Positions 39,465-48,076 of a DNA stretch of 64,000 nucleotides are shown one piece after another. Source of the DNA: an uncultured Aquimarina sp. (GTDB lineage: Bacteria > Bacteroidota > Bacteroidia > Flavobacteriales > Flavobacteriaceae); NCBI GenBank assembly GCA_947489195.1, contig CANLCT010000017.1, forward strand, positions 1 to 64,000, given 5' to 3'. The notes beneath the pieces are model-generated. The model was given only the letters and a program-made list of their open reading frames with translations. It did not search any database and was not told where the DNA came from. A program made the position numbers and the translations under genes. The number at the start of each line of letters is the position of its first letter. Position 1 is the stretch's first letter.

Positions 39465-39941
39465 TTAATCTCTGGAAAGAGCGATTACATCAAATTTCAT
39501 AATACCATTAGGTACTTGAATTTCGGCAATATCACCTACGCTTTTTCCTAGTAATCCTTTTCCGATGGGAGAATCTACCGAGATTTTACCCATTTTTAAA
39601 TCCGCTTCGCTCTGCGCAACCAATTTATATTTCATTTCCATGCCATTAGTTTGATTTTTAATGGTTACGGTAGAGTGTATTAATGCTTTTGTAGTATCCA
39701 ATTGCGATTCATCAATTAATCGGGCACTAGCAAGTACTTCCTCTAATTTAGAAATTTCCATTTCTAACATTCCTTGAGCTTCTTTAGCGGCATCATATTC
39801 AGCATTTTCACTCAAGTCGCCTTTATCTCTTGCCTCTGCAATATCTTGTGAGGCTTTTGGTCGCATTACATCTTTTAAATGATTTAACTCGTCACGTAAT
39901 TTTTTTAATCCTTCGGCGGTATAATAAGATACTTTACTCAT
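39465..39941 (-). CDS. greA: transcription elongation factor GreA
   Basis: Rescues backtracked RNA polymerase by stimulating transcript cleavage. At 158 residues it is full length. The N-terminal coiled coil carries the acidic tip region ARDKGDLSENAEYDAAKE, and the C-terminal FKBP-like domain includes DSPIGKGLLGKSVGD. It is transcribed from a consensus -7 box with a hairpin at the predicted 5' end of the mRNA. Confidence 0.97.
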   Translation of the reverse strand: MSKVSYYTAEGLKKLRDELNHLKDVMRPKASQDIAEARDKGDLSENAEYDAAKEAQGMLEMEISKLEEVLASARLIDESQLDTTKALIHSTVTIKNQTNGMEMKYKLVAQSEADLKMGKISVDSPIGKGLLGKSVGDIAEIQVPNGIMKFDVIALSRD

Positions 39942-39966
39942 AATTCTAAACGTTATATAAACACAA

Positions 39967-39990
39967 AATATCCCACCAAGATGGGATATT
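39967..39990 (-). promoter_or_regulatory. stem-loop in greA leader
   Basis: A perfect 9-bp stem (AATATCCCA/TGGGATATT) with a six-base loop lies 26 bases upstream of the greA start codon. Given the -7 box at 40001-40008 it would begin within a few bases of the transcript 5' end. On the minus strand it is followed by TTGTGTTT, a weak T-rich tract, so it could be a 5' stabilising hairpin or a leader attenuator. Confidence 0.6.
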
Positions 39991-40000
39991 ACGCTTAAAT

Positions 40001-40008
40001 CAAATATA
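40001..40008 (-). promoter_or_regulatory. -7 box of greA
   Basis: CAAATATA on the plus strand reads TATATTTG on the minus strand, an exact TAnnTTTG match about 60 bases upstream of the greA start codon. Confidence 0.6.
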
Positions 40009-40067
40009 CAAAAAAAATAAGTATTCGTATTATTTGATTAATTTTACAATTGTAAAAAAAACAGCCT

Positions 40068-40529
40068 ATGATATTGCGTATTTTTTCTTGTATTAGTATT
40101 TTTTTATTCCTTTTATCATGTGATAATGATGATTTTGTTACACAAGATGACAATCCTTTTTTAGGACGGAGTAATCCTAATTTTTCGTTAAATTTAGATT
40201 TGGTAACTAATGCCGATTTGCAATTTACTGGAGGAACTCTTTTTCTTCCTAATACTATAGCTTTAGGAACTATTCAGGGAGTGTTTATTAGGAATCAAGG
40301 AAATAATCAATTTGTAGTTTTTGATTTAGCAGAGCCTAATAGTCCCATTGGATCATGTACTACTCCTAATCAAATTACGGGTGTTTCTTTAGAATATACT
40401 TGTGGCGAACAAATTTCAAGATATAATTTTGTAAATGGATTAAAAGAAGGAGGTGAAGGTAAAAATGTATTTCCTTTAAGAATGTATAATGCACAATTAT
40501 CAGGGAATATTTTAAGAGTTAGCCGTTAG
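40068..40529 (+). CDS. hypothetical lipoprotein
   Basis: A 153-residue lipoprotein (lipobox FLLSC, cysteine 18). The mature part holds two central cysteines (SCTTPNQ and TCGEQIS) and a C-terminal FPLRMYNAQLSGNILRVSR that resembles the end of Rieske-like folds. The CxH/CxxH metal ligands are absent, so a cluster is unlikely. It is divergent from greA and ends 6 bases from the convergent ThiE-like gene. The function is unknown. Confidence 0.7.
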   Translation: MILRIFSCISIFLFLLSCDNDDFVTQDDNPFLGRSNPNFSLNLDLVTNADLQFTGGTLFLPNTIALGTIQGVFIRNQGNNQFVVFDLAEPNSPIGSCTTPNQITGVSLEYTCGEQISRYNFVNGLKEGGEGKNVFPLRMYNAQLSGNILRVSR

Positions 40530-40535
40530 CGTTAG

Positions 40536-41135
40536 TTAGTATTCTTTTTTTATTGAAGAAATAAGTGTTTTAATTGCTGCTAATGGATTATCAGCATTCC
40601 AAACTCCTCCTAATACACCAACACCAGTATACCCTAACTTTTTTACAGCATTAATATTATCGGCGTGAATGCCTCCCATACCAATTACAGGGACTTTAAT
40701 GTTGGTTACGTCAAAGGCTTTTCCTTCCATATCTGGTTGAGAAATCGCTGTAAAAACGGGGCTTAGTAAATTGTAAATTAGTGGAATTTGTGCATATAGC
40801 ATAATTTCAGAAGGATTGTGAAATGAGGTGCTTACATCGTAACCTTGCGAGGTAAAACGAGAAACATATAATCCAAAATCTTCGCCTAAGTCTATACGAG
40901 GTTGTTCTTGTATGTGAACTCCTTTTAACATAAAATCTTCAGCCAAATCGTGTTGATAATGTAATACTATTCGGTTGTGGTATGCTTCGTCAATAGCACT
41001 CAAATAAGCCATATGCTGGGCATAATTTTTATTAGGTTTTCGTACATGAAGAATTTCTAATCCAGTTTCAAAAAATGAATTCAATAATTCAATTTCATTA
41101 TCGGTATCATTTTCTGGAGTAATAAGTAATAGCAT
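40536..41135 (-). CDS. orphan thiamine-phosphate-synthase-like (TenI/ThiE-like) protein
   Basis: A 199-residue TIM-barrel protein of the ThiE/TenI superfamily. It starts MLLLITPENDTDNEIELLNS and closely resembles the ThiE-like protein of the thiamine operon at 53891 (MLILIAPENDIPNEIEILHQ). Shared blocks include LHVRKPNKNY, YHNRIVLHY, the SPVF segment and GMGGI. It lies outside the operon with no riboswitch and may be a duplicate. Whether it has synthase, TenI-type aminohydrolase/isomerase or another activity cannot be decided by reading. Confidence 0.82.
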   Translation of the reverse strand: MLLLITPENDTDNEIELLNSFFETGLEILHVRKPNKNYAQHMAYLSAIDEAYHNRIVLHYQHDLAEDFMLKGVHIQEQPRIDLGEDFGLYVSRFTSQGYDVSTSFHNPSEIMLYAQIPLIYNLLSPVFTAISQPDMEGKAFDVTNIKVPVIGMGGIHADNINAVKKLGYTGVGVLGGVWNADNPLAAIKTLISSIKKEY

Positions 41136-41172
41136 GTTGGTTTGTTGTTAATTTTTAAACATAAAAAACTAT

Positions 41173-42150
41173 TTAAAGAGTTTTTATGTTTTTAGGTTTG
41201 ACTAATACTTTTTTGTATGCAGGTCGTTGTGTAATTTCATGAAAACAAATAGCATCGTTAGTATAGTAATGTAATACCATACTTTTTCTAGAGTTATTTG
41301 GATGTAGGCTTTTTTCCCCTCCATGAAGTAAATTAGCATGCCATATCAAAATATCTCCTTTTTTTGCAAGAAAAACTTTTTTTTTAAGTTTGTTTTTCTG
41401 AATTACATCATCTATTTTATCTTCATAATCATTATATTTTTTGTCACCTAATTTAAATTTAGAACCTAAATTTTCATAATCCTTATTCATAATATAAGGT
41501 AATTTATGTGAACCAGGGTAGTAATGTAATGGCCCACTATTGCTGTTAATATCTTCTAAGGCGATCCAAACAGCAATTAAATTTCCATAAGGGAAAGTTG
41601 TCATATGTATAGAGTCGGAGTGAGTGCGTTGTTGACTTCCCGTAAGGAAATTAATACTTTGAAAAAGCGACACTTTTTTGTCCATTAAAAAATTTAAAAT
41701 GGTACTAATCTTTTCATTAGTTCCAGCCTGATAAAGCTTTAATGAATTATGAATAGCAAACATTATTTTATTTCCGTATCGAATATTTGCTTTTTTTTTG
41801 GCTAATAATAATTCAACTTCATCATTTAAAAGATCAACTTCATCATCACTAAAAAACTTTTTTAGTATAACATATCCGTCGTCAGACCATTTTAATAATT
41901 CATTTTTAACATCTTCAGGAAAAGAATTGAATAATTCTTTTTTAGGCATTTCATTTTTAGAGTTGGTAACATCGTAAGTGTTTTTTGGGCTTTTAATAGT
42001 TTCAAAATCATTACTAGAAATACTAGAGTAGTATTTTTTGTTTAAACCATACTTTTTAAAAAGTGCTCTATTATGGATTAGTTCTTTTCGCTTAAAAAAA
42101 TTAAAGCACTTGTGTAGTATTTTGTATTTTTTTAATTCTAAAAATAACAT
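41173..42150 (-). CDS. phytanoyl-CoA dioxygenase-family (2-oxoglutarate/Fe(II)) oxygenase
   Basis: A 325-residue non-heme iron dioxygenase. The HxD iron motif is His177-Ser-Asp179 (RTHSDSIHM), the distal histidine is His276 (LLHGGEKS), and the probable 2-oxoglutarate arginine is near 288 (NNSRKSMVLHYY). The segment GPLHYYPGSHKLPYI is typical of the family. The first 70 residues are lysine-rich and of unknown role. The substrate is unknown; the nearest genes give no pathway. Confidence 0.88.
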   Translation of the reverse strand: MLFLELKKYKILHKCFNFFKRKELIHNRALFKKYGLNKKYYSSISSNDFETIKSPKNTYDVTNSKNEMPKKELFNSFPEDVKNELLKWSDDGYVILKKFFSDDEVDLLNDEVELLLAKKKANIRYGNKIMFAIHNSLKLYQAGTNEKISTILNFLMDKKVSLFQSINFLTGSQQRTHSDSIHMTTFPYGNLIAVWIALEDINSNSGPLHYYPGSHKLPYIMNKDYENLGSKFKLGDKKYNDYEDKIDDVIQKNKLKKKVFLAKKGDILIWHANLLHGGEKSLHPNNSRKSMVLHYYTNDAICFHEITQRPAYKKVLVKPKNIKTL

Positions 42151-42290
42151 AATCTTATTTTTTTTAGCAAAGTATAAAATTAAATTGATTTTTAAATTAA
42201 TGTGTACTCATCTTTTTTTGTAATTAGTTTTATACTTTTTTAGGGTATTATGTTATTCGGTTGTTTTAGGAGTAAATAAATAGATTAAAA

Positions 42291-42848
42291 ATGAAAAAGA
42301 AGTTAAAATTATTTGGGTTGTTGTTTTCTACTTCAATAGTAATGCTTACTGTTTTATCATCATGTAATAATGATGATGATGATAATGTGGAAAATGAAAT
42401 AGCGAATAACGAAGCTATATTAGGCAAATGGGAACTAGCTAGCGTGGTAGAAAATGGACAAGAAAAAGATATTGATTCTTGTTCGGATAATGAATTTTAC
42501 ACATTTACTGCTGATGGCTATCAGCTACAAAAATTTGAATCTATTATTAAAGCTGTAGCTGTTTTACCTTGTAAAGAGAAAAATTTAGCAGGTTTTTATA
42601 CTATAGAAGGAAGTGCTATTATTTTCGATAAAGGTCAGAAAAATGAACGTAAACTAGAAGCTTTTTTAGAAGCTGATAATTTAAGTTTAACTTTTGAAAG
42701 ATCTCCTGTCGAAGTAGAAAAAATAAGACAAAAGATAGCTGATGGAATTTTTGATGTTGTGTTTTTTCCTATTAGTGATGTGTTAAAAGGAGCAGATGAT
42801 AATAAAGAAATTAAAGTAACTCAAAAATTTAAAAGAGTAATTCCTTAA
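42291..42848 (+). CDS. lipocalin-like lipoprotein
   Basis: A 185-residue lipoprotein (lipobox LSSC, cysteine near 25) followed by an acidic asparagine/aspartate linker (NNDDDDNVENE) and a lipocalin-like domain beginning ILGKWELASVVENGQE with the GKW-type motif. The region FYTFTADGYQLQKFES fits the family. A ligand or role cannot be assigned. A bidirectional hairpin follows. Confidence 0.75.
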   Translation: MKKKLKLFGLLFSTSIVMLTVLSSCNNDDDDNVENEIANNEAILGKWELASVVENGQEKDIDSCSDNEFYTFTADGYQLQKFESIIKAVAVLPCKEKNLAGFYTIEGSAIIFDKGQKNERKLEAFLEADNLSLTFERSPVEVEKIRQKIADGIFDVVFFPISDVLKGADDNKEIKVTQKFKRVIP

Positions 42849-42916
42849 TGTGAGTTCGACATAATTTTATTTCAAACTCAGGTTCCTTAATTTTTTACTA
42901 CAATTAATTTTGTATC

Positions 42917-42953
42917 ATATTGTCTGATTTTATTCTATAAAATCAGACAATAT
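42917..42953. terminator. 17-bp stem hairpin between convergent genes
   Basis: A perfect 17-bp stem with a three-base loop (arms contain TTGTCTGATTTTA and its complement) lies between the lipoprotein gene and the convergent G8-protein gene. On the plus strand it is followed by TTTAATG, a weak T-tract. It probably serves as a terminator for the plus-strand gene and perhaps in both directions. Confidence 0.65.
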
Positions 42954-42954
42954 T

Positions 42955-43050
42955 TTAATGATTATGAACAGCTGTAATTCCTCTCTCTAAATTAGGGTAG
43001 TTGTTTTTTAATAATAATTCGGTAGCAGCGGTACTCCTTTTTAAGGTCAT
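42955..43050 (-). pseudogene. remnant of rhodanese-domain 3' end (copy of the ThiF/MoeB gene tail)
   Basis: Read on the minus strand this encodes 31 codons with 22 identities to the last 37 codons of the ThiF/MoeB-rhodanese gene at 48077. Compare KRSTAATELLLKNNYP here with KRSAAAIELLLENNYP there. Two in-frame gaps of 2 and 4 codons separate them. It starts at an ATG overlapping the TGA stop of the G8 gene and lacks the rest of the domain. With the intact tail at 48077 it brackets the G8 gene, suggesting an insertion or duplication event. Confidence 0.85.
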
Positions 43051-46000
43051 ATAGACTTGCTCGAGTTTTTAATCACTTTTACAACTTTAAATTGTTGATC
43101 AATATTAATTTTTATAAAATAGATACCATTGCTAAGTTCAGATAAGTCCACTATAGTTGGTCTACTAGTGAATGGGATTGTTTTTATTAATTGCCCTTGT
43201 ATATTTAGAATAAGTATATTTTCAGCATTGGTATTCGATTTTAAATCTACATAGATATTAGCAGTTGTAGGGTTGGGATATACAATTACATCTTTAGCAG
43301 AAGTTGCTCTTAGAATAGACTTGTTGCTTAGTACCGTGCCAATAACCTCAATAACCCACTGTTGATTTCCTCCAGTAGCATTGTTAACATCCATAAATAC
43401 ATTTTGCCCATTAATACCACCATTACCTCCATTAAGAGAAATAGTTGAATCAGAGCGTTTTTCTAGTCTCACACGACCATTAGCGCCTACTATTTTTTTC
43501 CACTGTTGATTAGTATAGTTTTCATTGTAAGTCCATAGCCTAACATTCTGTTCAGAATTTACATCATTACTACTTTCAAGACAAAAAGTAGTATTTAATT
43601 TTCGGTAAGAATAGTACCCATTTCCACGATTGATTTCTTCCCATTGTTGGTTAATGTTATTTGGGTTGGCACTCCATAGATATACATTTTGATTGTTTTC
43701 GCCACCAAAATTACCGTCAAGTGCGAAGTCAATATTATTAGCTTTACGAATATGAACAATTGGATTGACAGCTTCTTGTACTGTAATTTCTAAAGTAGCA
43801 GTAGCAGTATTTCCATCATTATCTGTGGCTATAGCTTCTAATGTATAGACTCCTGCAGAAAGGTTTCTTAATATTGGATCAATACCTTGACTTTGGTTTG
43901 CAGTTCCCCATTCATATGGTTTAGAGTTTTCTTGTCTAACAAATTGACCATTAATTGAAAGGCTTACATTGGAAATATTCTCTCCGTTAGTGGTGCCATC
44001 AGATGCATAAACAGTCACACCTATATCCTTACCTATATTAAACGGAGTTTGTGTTAGGTTGTTGAAATAAACTTTAGTCGGATTATCACAGTTGCTATCA
44101 CTGGCATCTGGACCATGAATGTAATCAATAGATGTATATCTAGACGCTGATGTATCTGGCGGAAAATCTAAACGAATTCGTGTAATTGTTTTTTCCATCC
44201 AAGTATTGAAACCCCTCATATCAAAGATTAACTCTTGATAAACATTCGTTGTTTGTGGAGTAACCATTACAGAACGAGCTTGAGCAAAGTTAGGCGCATC
44301 GGTAGTTGTCCAGAATAATTGAAATGCTCCTGTTGCTTCAGATTTTGCTCTAATGCTTAACTGTGGTACTTGGCTGCCATTAAAACGTAATCCGCTTTTT
44401 ACAATAAACGGATCATTAGAATTGTCAGCTCTTATTAGCCATGAAACATTACTGCTTGTATTAGTGGCTGCGATATTGGAAAAAGTAAATCCTTCGTTAT
44501 TTTGGTTGAATTCAAAGTTAAGATCTGAGGCGTTATTCATATTACCACAGATTTGATTTTCTAACTCATCAGGCCTACCATCACCATCAATATCTATAAC
44601 AGCTATTGGAACAATGGGATCTGGATCTACAGGGTCTGGTATAGCAGTAATATTTAATGTATAGCTTAGTGAAGTGGTACATCCGTTAGTGTCTGTATTG
44701 ATTACTATATAAGTGCCAGCTTGATTTGTTTGTAAATTAGAAAGTCTAATTCCTCTGGTATTAGAAGTAAAATTATTAGGTCCTTTCCAAGACCAACCGT
44801 TTTCAGTAGTGCCAAACTCTTGCAATTGTGGCCCAAACCATACTTCACCACCTTCATTTATATTGGCTACTGTTGCCGCTTGCCATCCTGTACTATTAAT
44901 GTTGATATAAGGAATAATTGAACACACCAAGGGAGGTGTATTGGTTGGATTATCAATAGTTATTTGAGTATCACAACTACTATCATGGCGATTATTTTTT
45001 ACTAGACCTATTGGCATACCACAGGATTGACCCTGCCATCTAGCGTAAATAAGTGTGCCAATAGGTATATTATTAAAAGCTTTGCTACCTACATTATCAT
45101 TGATTACTTCGGTATAGTTTTCTCCTCCATTTAGGCTTATTTCTAAATTTGTATGGTTAGGATTGTTGGCAATATGAAAAGTAGCTCTTGCATTGCAACC
45201 TGATTGATTAGATGTGGTAACATAAGCATTGATTAAGTTTGACTCTTGTTCATACTCATTCATAGAAGGCAGACTGCCTGAATTCCATCGAATGATATGG
45301 CTCTGCCCTTTGAAGCTGTTTGTAGTAACAAATTTTAGATAAAGATCTCCGTTTGGCTCTACATAATAAGCGGTGCTGTTTGAATTTCTAACAGCATCAA
45401 TACTATTTTCTCTATTTACTCCTGCAATATTTACACCATTTAGTCTGCCAAACCCTTTGTATCGTATGGTTAGATCACCTCCTGCTTCCAAGTCACTATT
45501 AACGTTTACATCTAATTGTGTTTTGGTTAGATTGTCAAAATAGATAGAATGTTCGTACTTCCCGTCATCTAGTGCTAGATGAAGCTGAATAAATTTACCT
45601 AATTCGCAATCAGAGGTTTGGAAGTATCTAGCATTGTTACAAGTAAGGTCTTTTCTTGTTACACGCACCGGTTGGTTGTTCACATGATTAATGTAAACAA
45701 ATTTATTACTAACACTATGTAAGCCATCCCAATTAGATACTTGGTGGGTATTGTCAAAGGTGTAGAAAGGGATGTCTGTAATTAAAGAACTTGGCACTCC
45801 GGTACGAGTTAAAGATCCATCTAAATCTCGTATCACATCACTCCATACTTGTGAACACCTGTTTGCTATATTGTTTGTAGGCTTTGGAGAATTCGTTTTT
45901 ATCCTTGGTGTTCCTTTATGATTATAGGTAATTCCGCGAAATAAATGATTTATTCGTTTCTCACCAGCTCCATTAGTTCTAAAAACGGAAGTGTAATTTC

Positions 46001-47858
46001 TATTCCAATTTACAAAGTGACTATCATATATCCTTCCAGCACCATCGTATAAATTATAAAGATGTGTTTGTTGGTTTCTAAAAGTATTAACGTTATATAT
46101 ATCGTTGTCTGTATCTGCTATAAAAATAGAGTTTCGTATTATATGTCTGGTAGCAAGCATTACGTGAATCTCCGTATCAGCAGATTTAGCATTATCAAAT
46201 ATAATATCTTCATCCTTACTCCCAATACCCGTATAAAAATTTAGCTTGTTACTAAAAACTGTAAAATCCTGGATAAGGAAAGGATTTGGACTATCAATAG
46301 ATCTGTTAATTAATAATCTATGTTGATTATCTAGCATATCATTTGCATCAAAAGCATTTCCTGTACTATGGGCTACATTACCAGAAAATTCTATTAAATC
46401 AGTTCTTCTTGGTTGTAGATTAGAAAGAGCAGGTAAACTTTCAGAAGCACCAGTAGGTTTGTCGGGCATAGCAAACCAATAGGCTGTGCCTTCTGTTCCT
46501 GCTACAATATTATCTTTAAATGTGTTGCCTGGATTGGTGATCCAAAAGGCAGAAGGTGATTTGTTCTGTAAGGTGTTAAACTCAAAATCTGAGTCGAGTA
46601 AGGCATCTTGTTGTCTCGGTTTTTTTGATAGTAATACCAAATTTTTTGAAAACGTATTGTTGATCTCTGAACCATCTTCTAAAAAGATTCCATGGCCTAA
46701 GTGATCAAAGGCTACATTGTTGTCTACCAATGTTCCCCATGTACCATGTACTGTAATGGCACGGTTATAACTTTTGCGAATACTACAATTACTAATATAT
46801 TGTCCTTCTCCTCCAGGACCCAGTAAATGCCAGTGCCAAGGATAACGACCCAATGTACCTCCTTGTCCCATTCTAAAGAATTCTACATTATCAGCGTTTG
46901 CTGTTGCACCATTCATAATCATAATATGTGCTCCATATCTATTAGCATCAGTTGTATTATTATCTCCTTGTATTTTTATATTTCTACTTAATAGCCCTAC
47001 TTCAGCTCTAGTGTCTACAGTCCAGCTTCTAATCCCGTTTGAATAGTTTTTTAATTCACCCATTCTTGGGAACTGAAGAGCTGCATCAAAAGATATTGTT
47101 TTTTGATTGTTAGAAATATTGGTAATGACTCTAGTTTCTGCTTCAGCAGGATTTAGTCGATTTGGAGTTATCACAATTTCATCACCTACTTCCCAATCAA
47201 CGGGTTCTGCAAGTGTTATTGATGTTGAACCAGCAGTTGTCTGCGCTCCTATTTTTACCCAGGATACTTTGGGAGCACCATGCAAATTCATTGTTGCTCC
47301 ATTCATAACCATAATCGCTTTGCTATTAACAGAGGTTCCTGGAATCAATTCATTTCGATTATTTCCCTTTAAGGTTATGACACACCCTAATTGACTTAAA
47401 TAAGGATTAGTTTTGGTGCCAATCTCAAATAATGCATTTGCCCCCATGACCATAATATACTTTGCTTCTAGATCAACCCAAGCGCCTTCTTCTTGCCAAT
47501 TTACAGCTTTCAATTTACCCATAACTGTAATCGTTCGAGCTCGACAGGTACCAACCATTGTAAGGTTTATTTCAGCTGGAACTGTAACATCATCATTTAC
47601 AGTAGGAAATGAATTACCCGGCCATACTGATGCATCATTCCATGATCCTGACCTTAGAGGTTGAATAGCTGCTACAGCTGGAGCTGGTGGGGCGCAGTTG
47701 TAAGAGCTGGTAATTTTAGGAGTTTTAGGCTTTTCAGGATAGGTGTATGAAAAAACAGTATTGCTAAGAAGCAAAAAGCATAATAACACAGCTGTTAAAA
47801 AACCTTTCTTGTAAAAAGAAGTCTGATTTGTGAAGGGAAGTAAATAGTTAGTTTTCAT
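43047..47858 (-). CDS. giant secreted G8-domain/beta-helix protein with ricin-type lectin and T9SS sorting domain
   Basis: A 1603-residue secreted protein. Regions in order: signal peptide (to about 37); G8 domain at about 68-190 (GSWNDASVWP, ATMNLHGAPKVSW); a right-handed beta-helix to about 650 with motifs seen in animal CEMIP/TMEM2 (RYPWHWHLLGP, LGHGIFLEDG); Ig-like and carbohydrate-binding-like modules in the middle; a ricin-type trefoil at about 1400-1515 with three QQW repeats; and a T9SS C-terminal sorting domain (VYPNPTTANIYVDL). CEMIP/TMEM2 act on hyaluronan, so a polysaccharide-binding or cleaving role is plausible. No catalytic residue is identified. It sits between two copies of a rhodanese gene tail. 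Confidence 0.88.
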   Translation of the reverse strand: MKTNYLLPFTNQTSFYKKGFLTAVLLCFLLLSNTVFSYTYPEKPKTPKITSSYNCAPPAPAVAAIQPLRSGSWNDASVWPGNSFPTVNDDVTVPAEINLTMVGTCRARTITVMGKLKAVNWQEEGAWVDLEAKYIMVMGANALFEIGTKTNPYLSQLGCVITLKGNNRNELIPGTSVNSKAIMVMNGATMNLHGAPKVSWVKIGAQTTAGSTSITLAEPVDWEVGDEIVITPNRLNPAEAETRVITNISNNQKTISFDAALQFPRMGELKNYSNGIRSWTVDTRAEVGLLSRNIKIQGDNNTTDANRYGAHIMIMNGATANADNVEFFRMGQGGTLGRYPWHWHLLGPGGEGQYISNCSIRKSYNRAITVHGTWGTLVDNNVAFDHLGHGIFLEDGSEINNTFSKNLVLLSKKPRQQDALLDSDFEFNTLQNKSPSAFWITNPGNTFKDNIVAGTEGTAYWFAMPDKPTGASESLPALSNLQPRRTDLIEFSGNVAHSTGNAFDANDMLDNQHRLLINRSIDSPNPFLIQDFTVFSNKLNFYTGIGSKDEDIIFDNAKSADTEIHVMLATRHIIRNSIFIADTDNDIYNVNTFRNQQTHLYNLYDGAGRIYDSHFVNWNRNYTSVFRTNGAGEKRINHLFRGITYNHKGTPRIKTNSPKPTNNIANRCSQVWSDVIRDLDGSLTRTGVPSSLITDIPFYTFDNTHQVSNWDGLHSVSNKFVYINHVNNQPVRVTRKDLTCNNARYFQTSDCELGKFIQLHLALDDGKYEHSIYFDNLTKTQLDVNVNSDLEAGGDLTIRYKGFGRLNGVNIAGVNRENSIDAVRNSNSTAYYVEPNGDLYLKFVTTNSFKGQSHIIRWNSGSLPSMNEYEQESNLINAYVTTSNQSGCNARATFHIANNPNHTNLEISLNGGENYTEVINDNVGSKAFNNIPIGTLIYARWQGQSCGMPIGLVKNNRHDSSCDTQITIDNPTNTPPLVCSIIPYININSTGWQAATVANINEGGEVWFGPQLQEFGTTENGWSWKGPNNFTSNTRGIRLSNLQTNQAGTYIVINTDTNGCTTSLSYTLNITAIPDPVDPDPIVPIAVIDIDGDGRPDELENQICGNMNNASDLNFEFNQNNEGFTFSNIAATNTSSNVSWLIRADNSNDPFIVKSGLRFNGSQVPQLSIRAKSEATGAFQLFWTTTDAPNFAQARSVMVTPQTTNVYQELIFDMRGFNTWMEKTITRIRLDFPPDTSASRYTSIDYIHGPDASDSNCDNPTKVYFNNLTQTPFNIGKDIGVTVYASDGTTNGENISNVSLSINGQFVRQENSKPYEWGTANQSQGIDPILRNLSAGVYTLEAIATDNDGNTATATLEITVQEAVNPIVHIRKANNIDFALDGNFGGENNQNVYLWSANPNNINQQWEEINRGNGYYSYRKLNTTFCLESSNDVNSEQNVRLWTYNENYTNQQWKKIVGANGRVRLEKRSDSTISLNGGNGGINGQNVFMDVNNATGGNQQWVIEVIGTVLSNKSILRATSAKDVIVYPNPTTANIYVDLKSNTNAENILILNIQGQLIKTIPFTSRPTIVDLSELSNGIYFIKINIDQQFKVVKVIKNSSKSI

Positions 47859-48009
47859 TTTAATGATTGATTAACTATAAATCCACTAAAATGATTTACA
47901 ATTGAATAGGAAAATTGACAAATTCAATTGTATTAAGTGTAAAATTGAGCTTTTACCTTGATAAAAAGATTAAGTAGTGTATAGTTAGTTGTTATACTGC
48001 TGTTAACGT

Positions 48010-48036
48010 AAAATCACACTGTTTATTGTGGCTTTT
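48010..48036 (-). terminator. possible terminator of thiamine operon
   Basis: On the minus strand AAAGCCACA pairs with TGTGATTTT with one mismatch and is followed by only four T. It lies about 40 bases past the end of the last thi gene and in the upstream region of the G8 gene. Confidence 0.35.
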
Positions 48037-48076
48037 TATATGGCTAAAAGCTCAAGTTTAAGCCTATTTTAATTGG

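Noticed and set aside
40068..40529. Lipoprotein considered as a Rieske-type iron-sulfur protein
   Set aside because: The C-terminal strand pattern is suggestive but the cysteine-histidine ligand pairs are missing.
43048..43050. Rhodanese remnant considered as a real 31-codon gene
   Set aside because: It encodes only the tail of a domain, lacks the active-site cysteine and has internal deletions relative to the intact copy.
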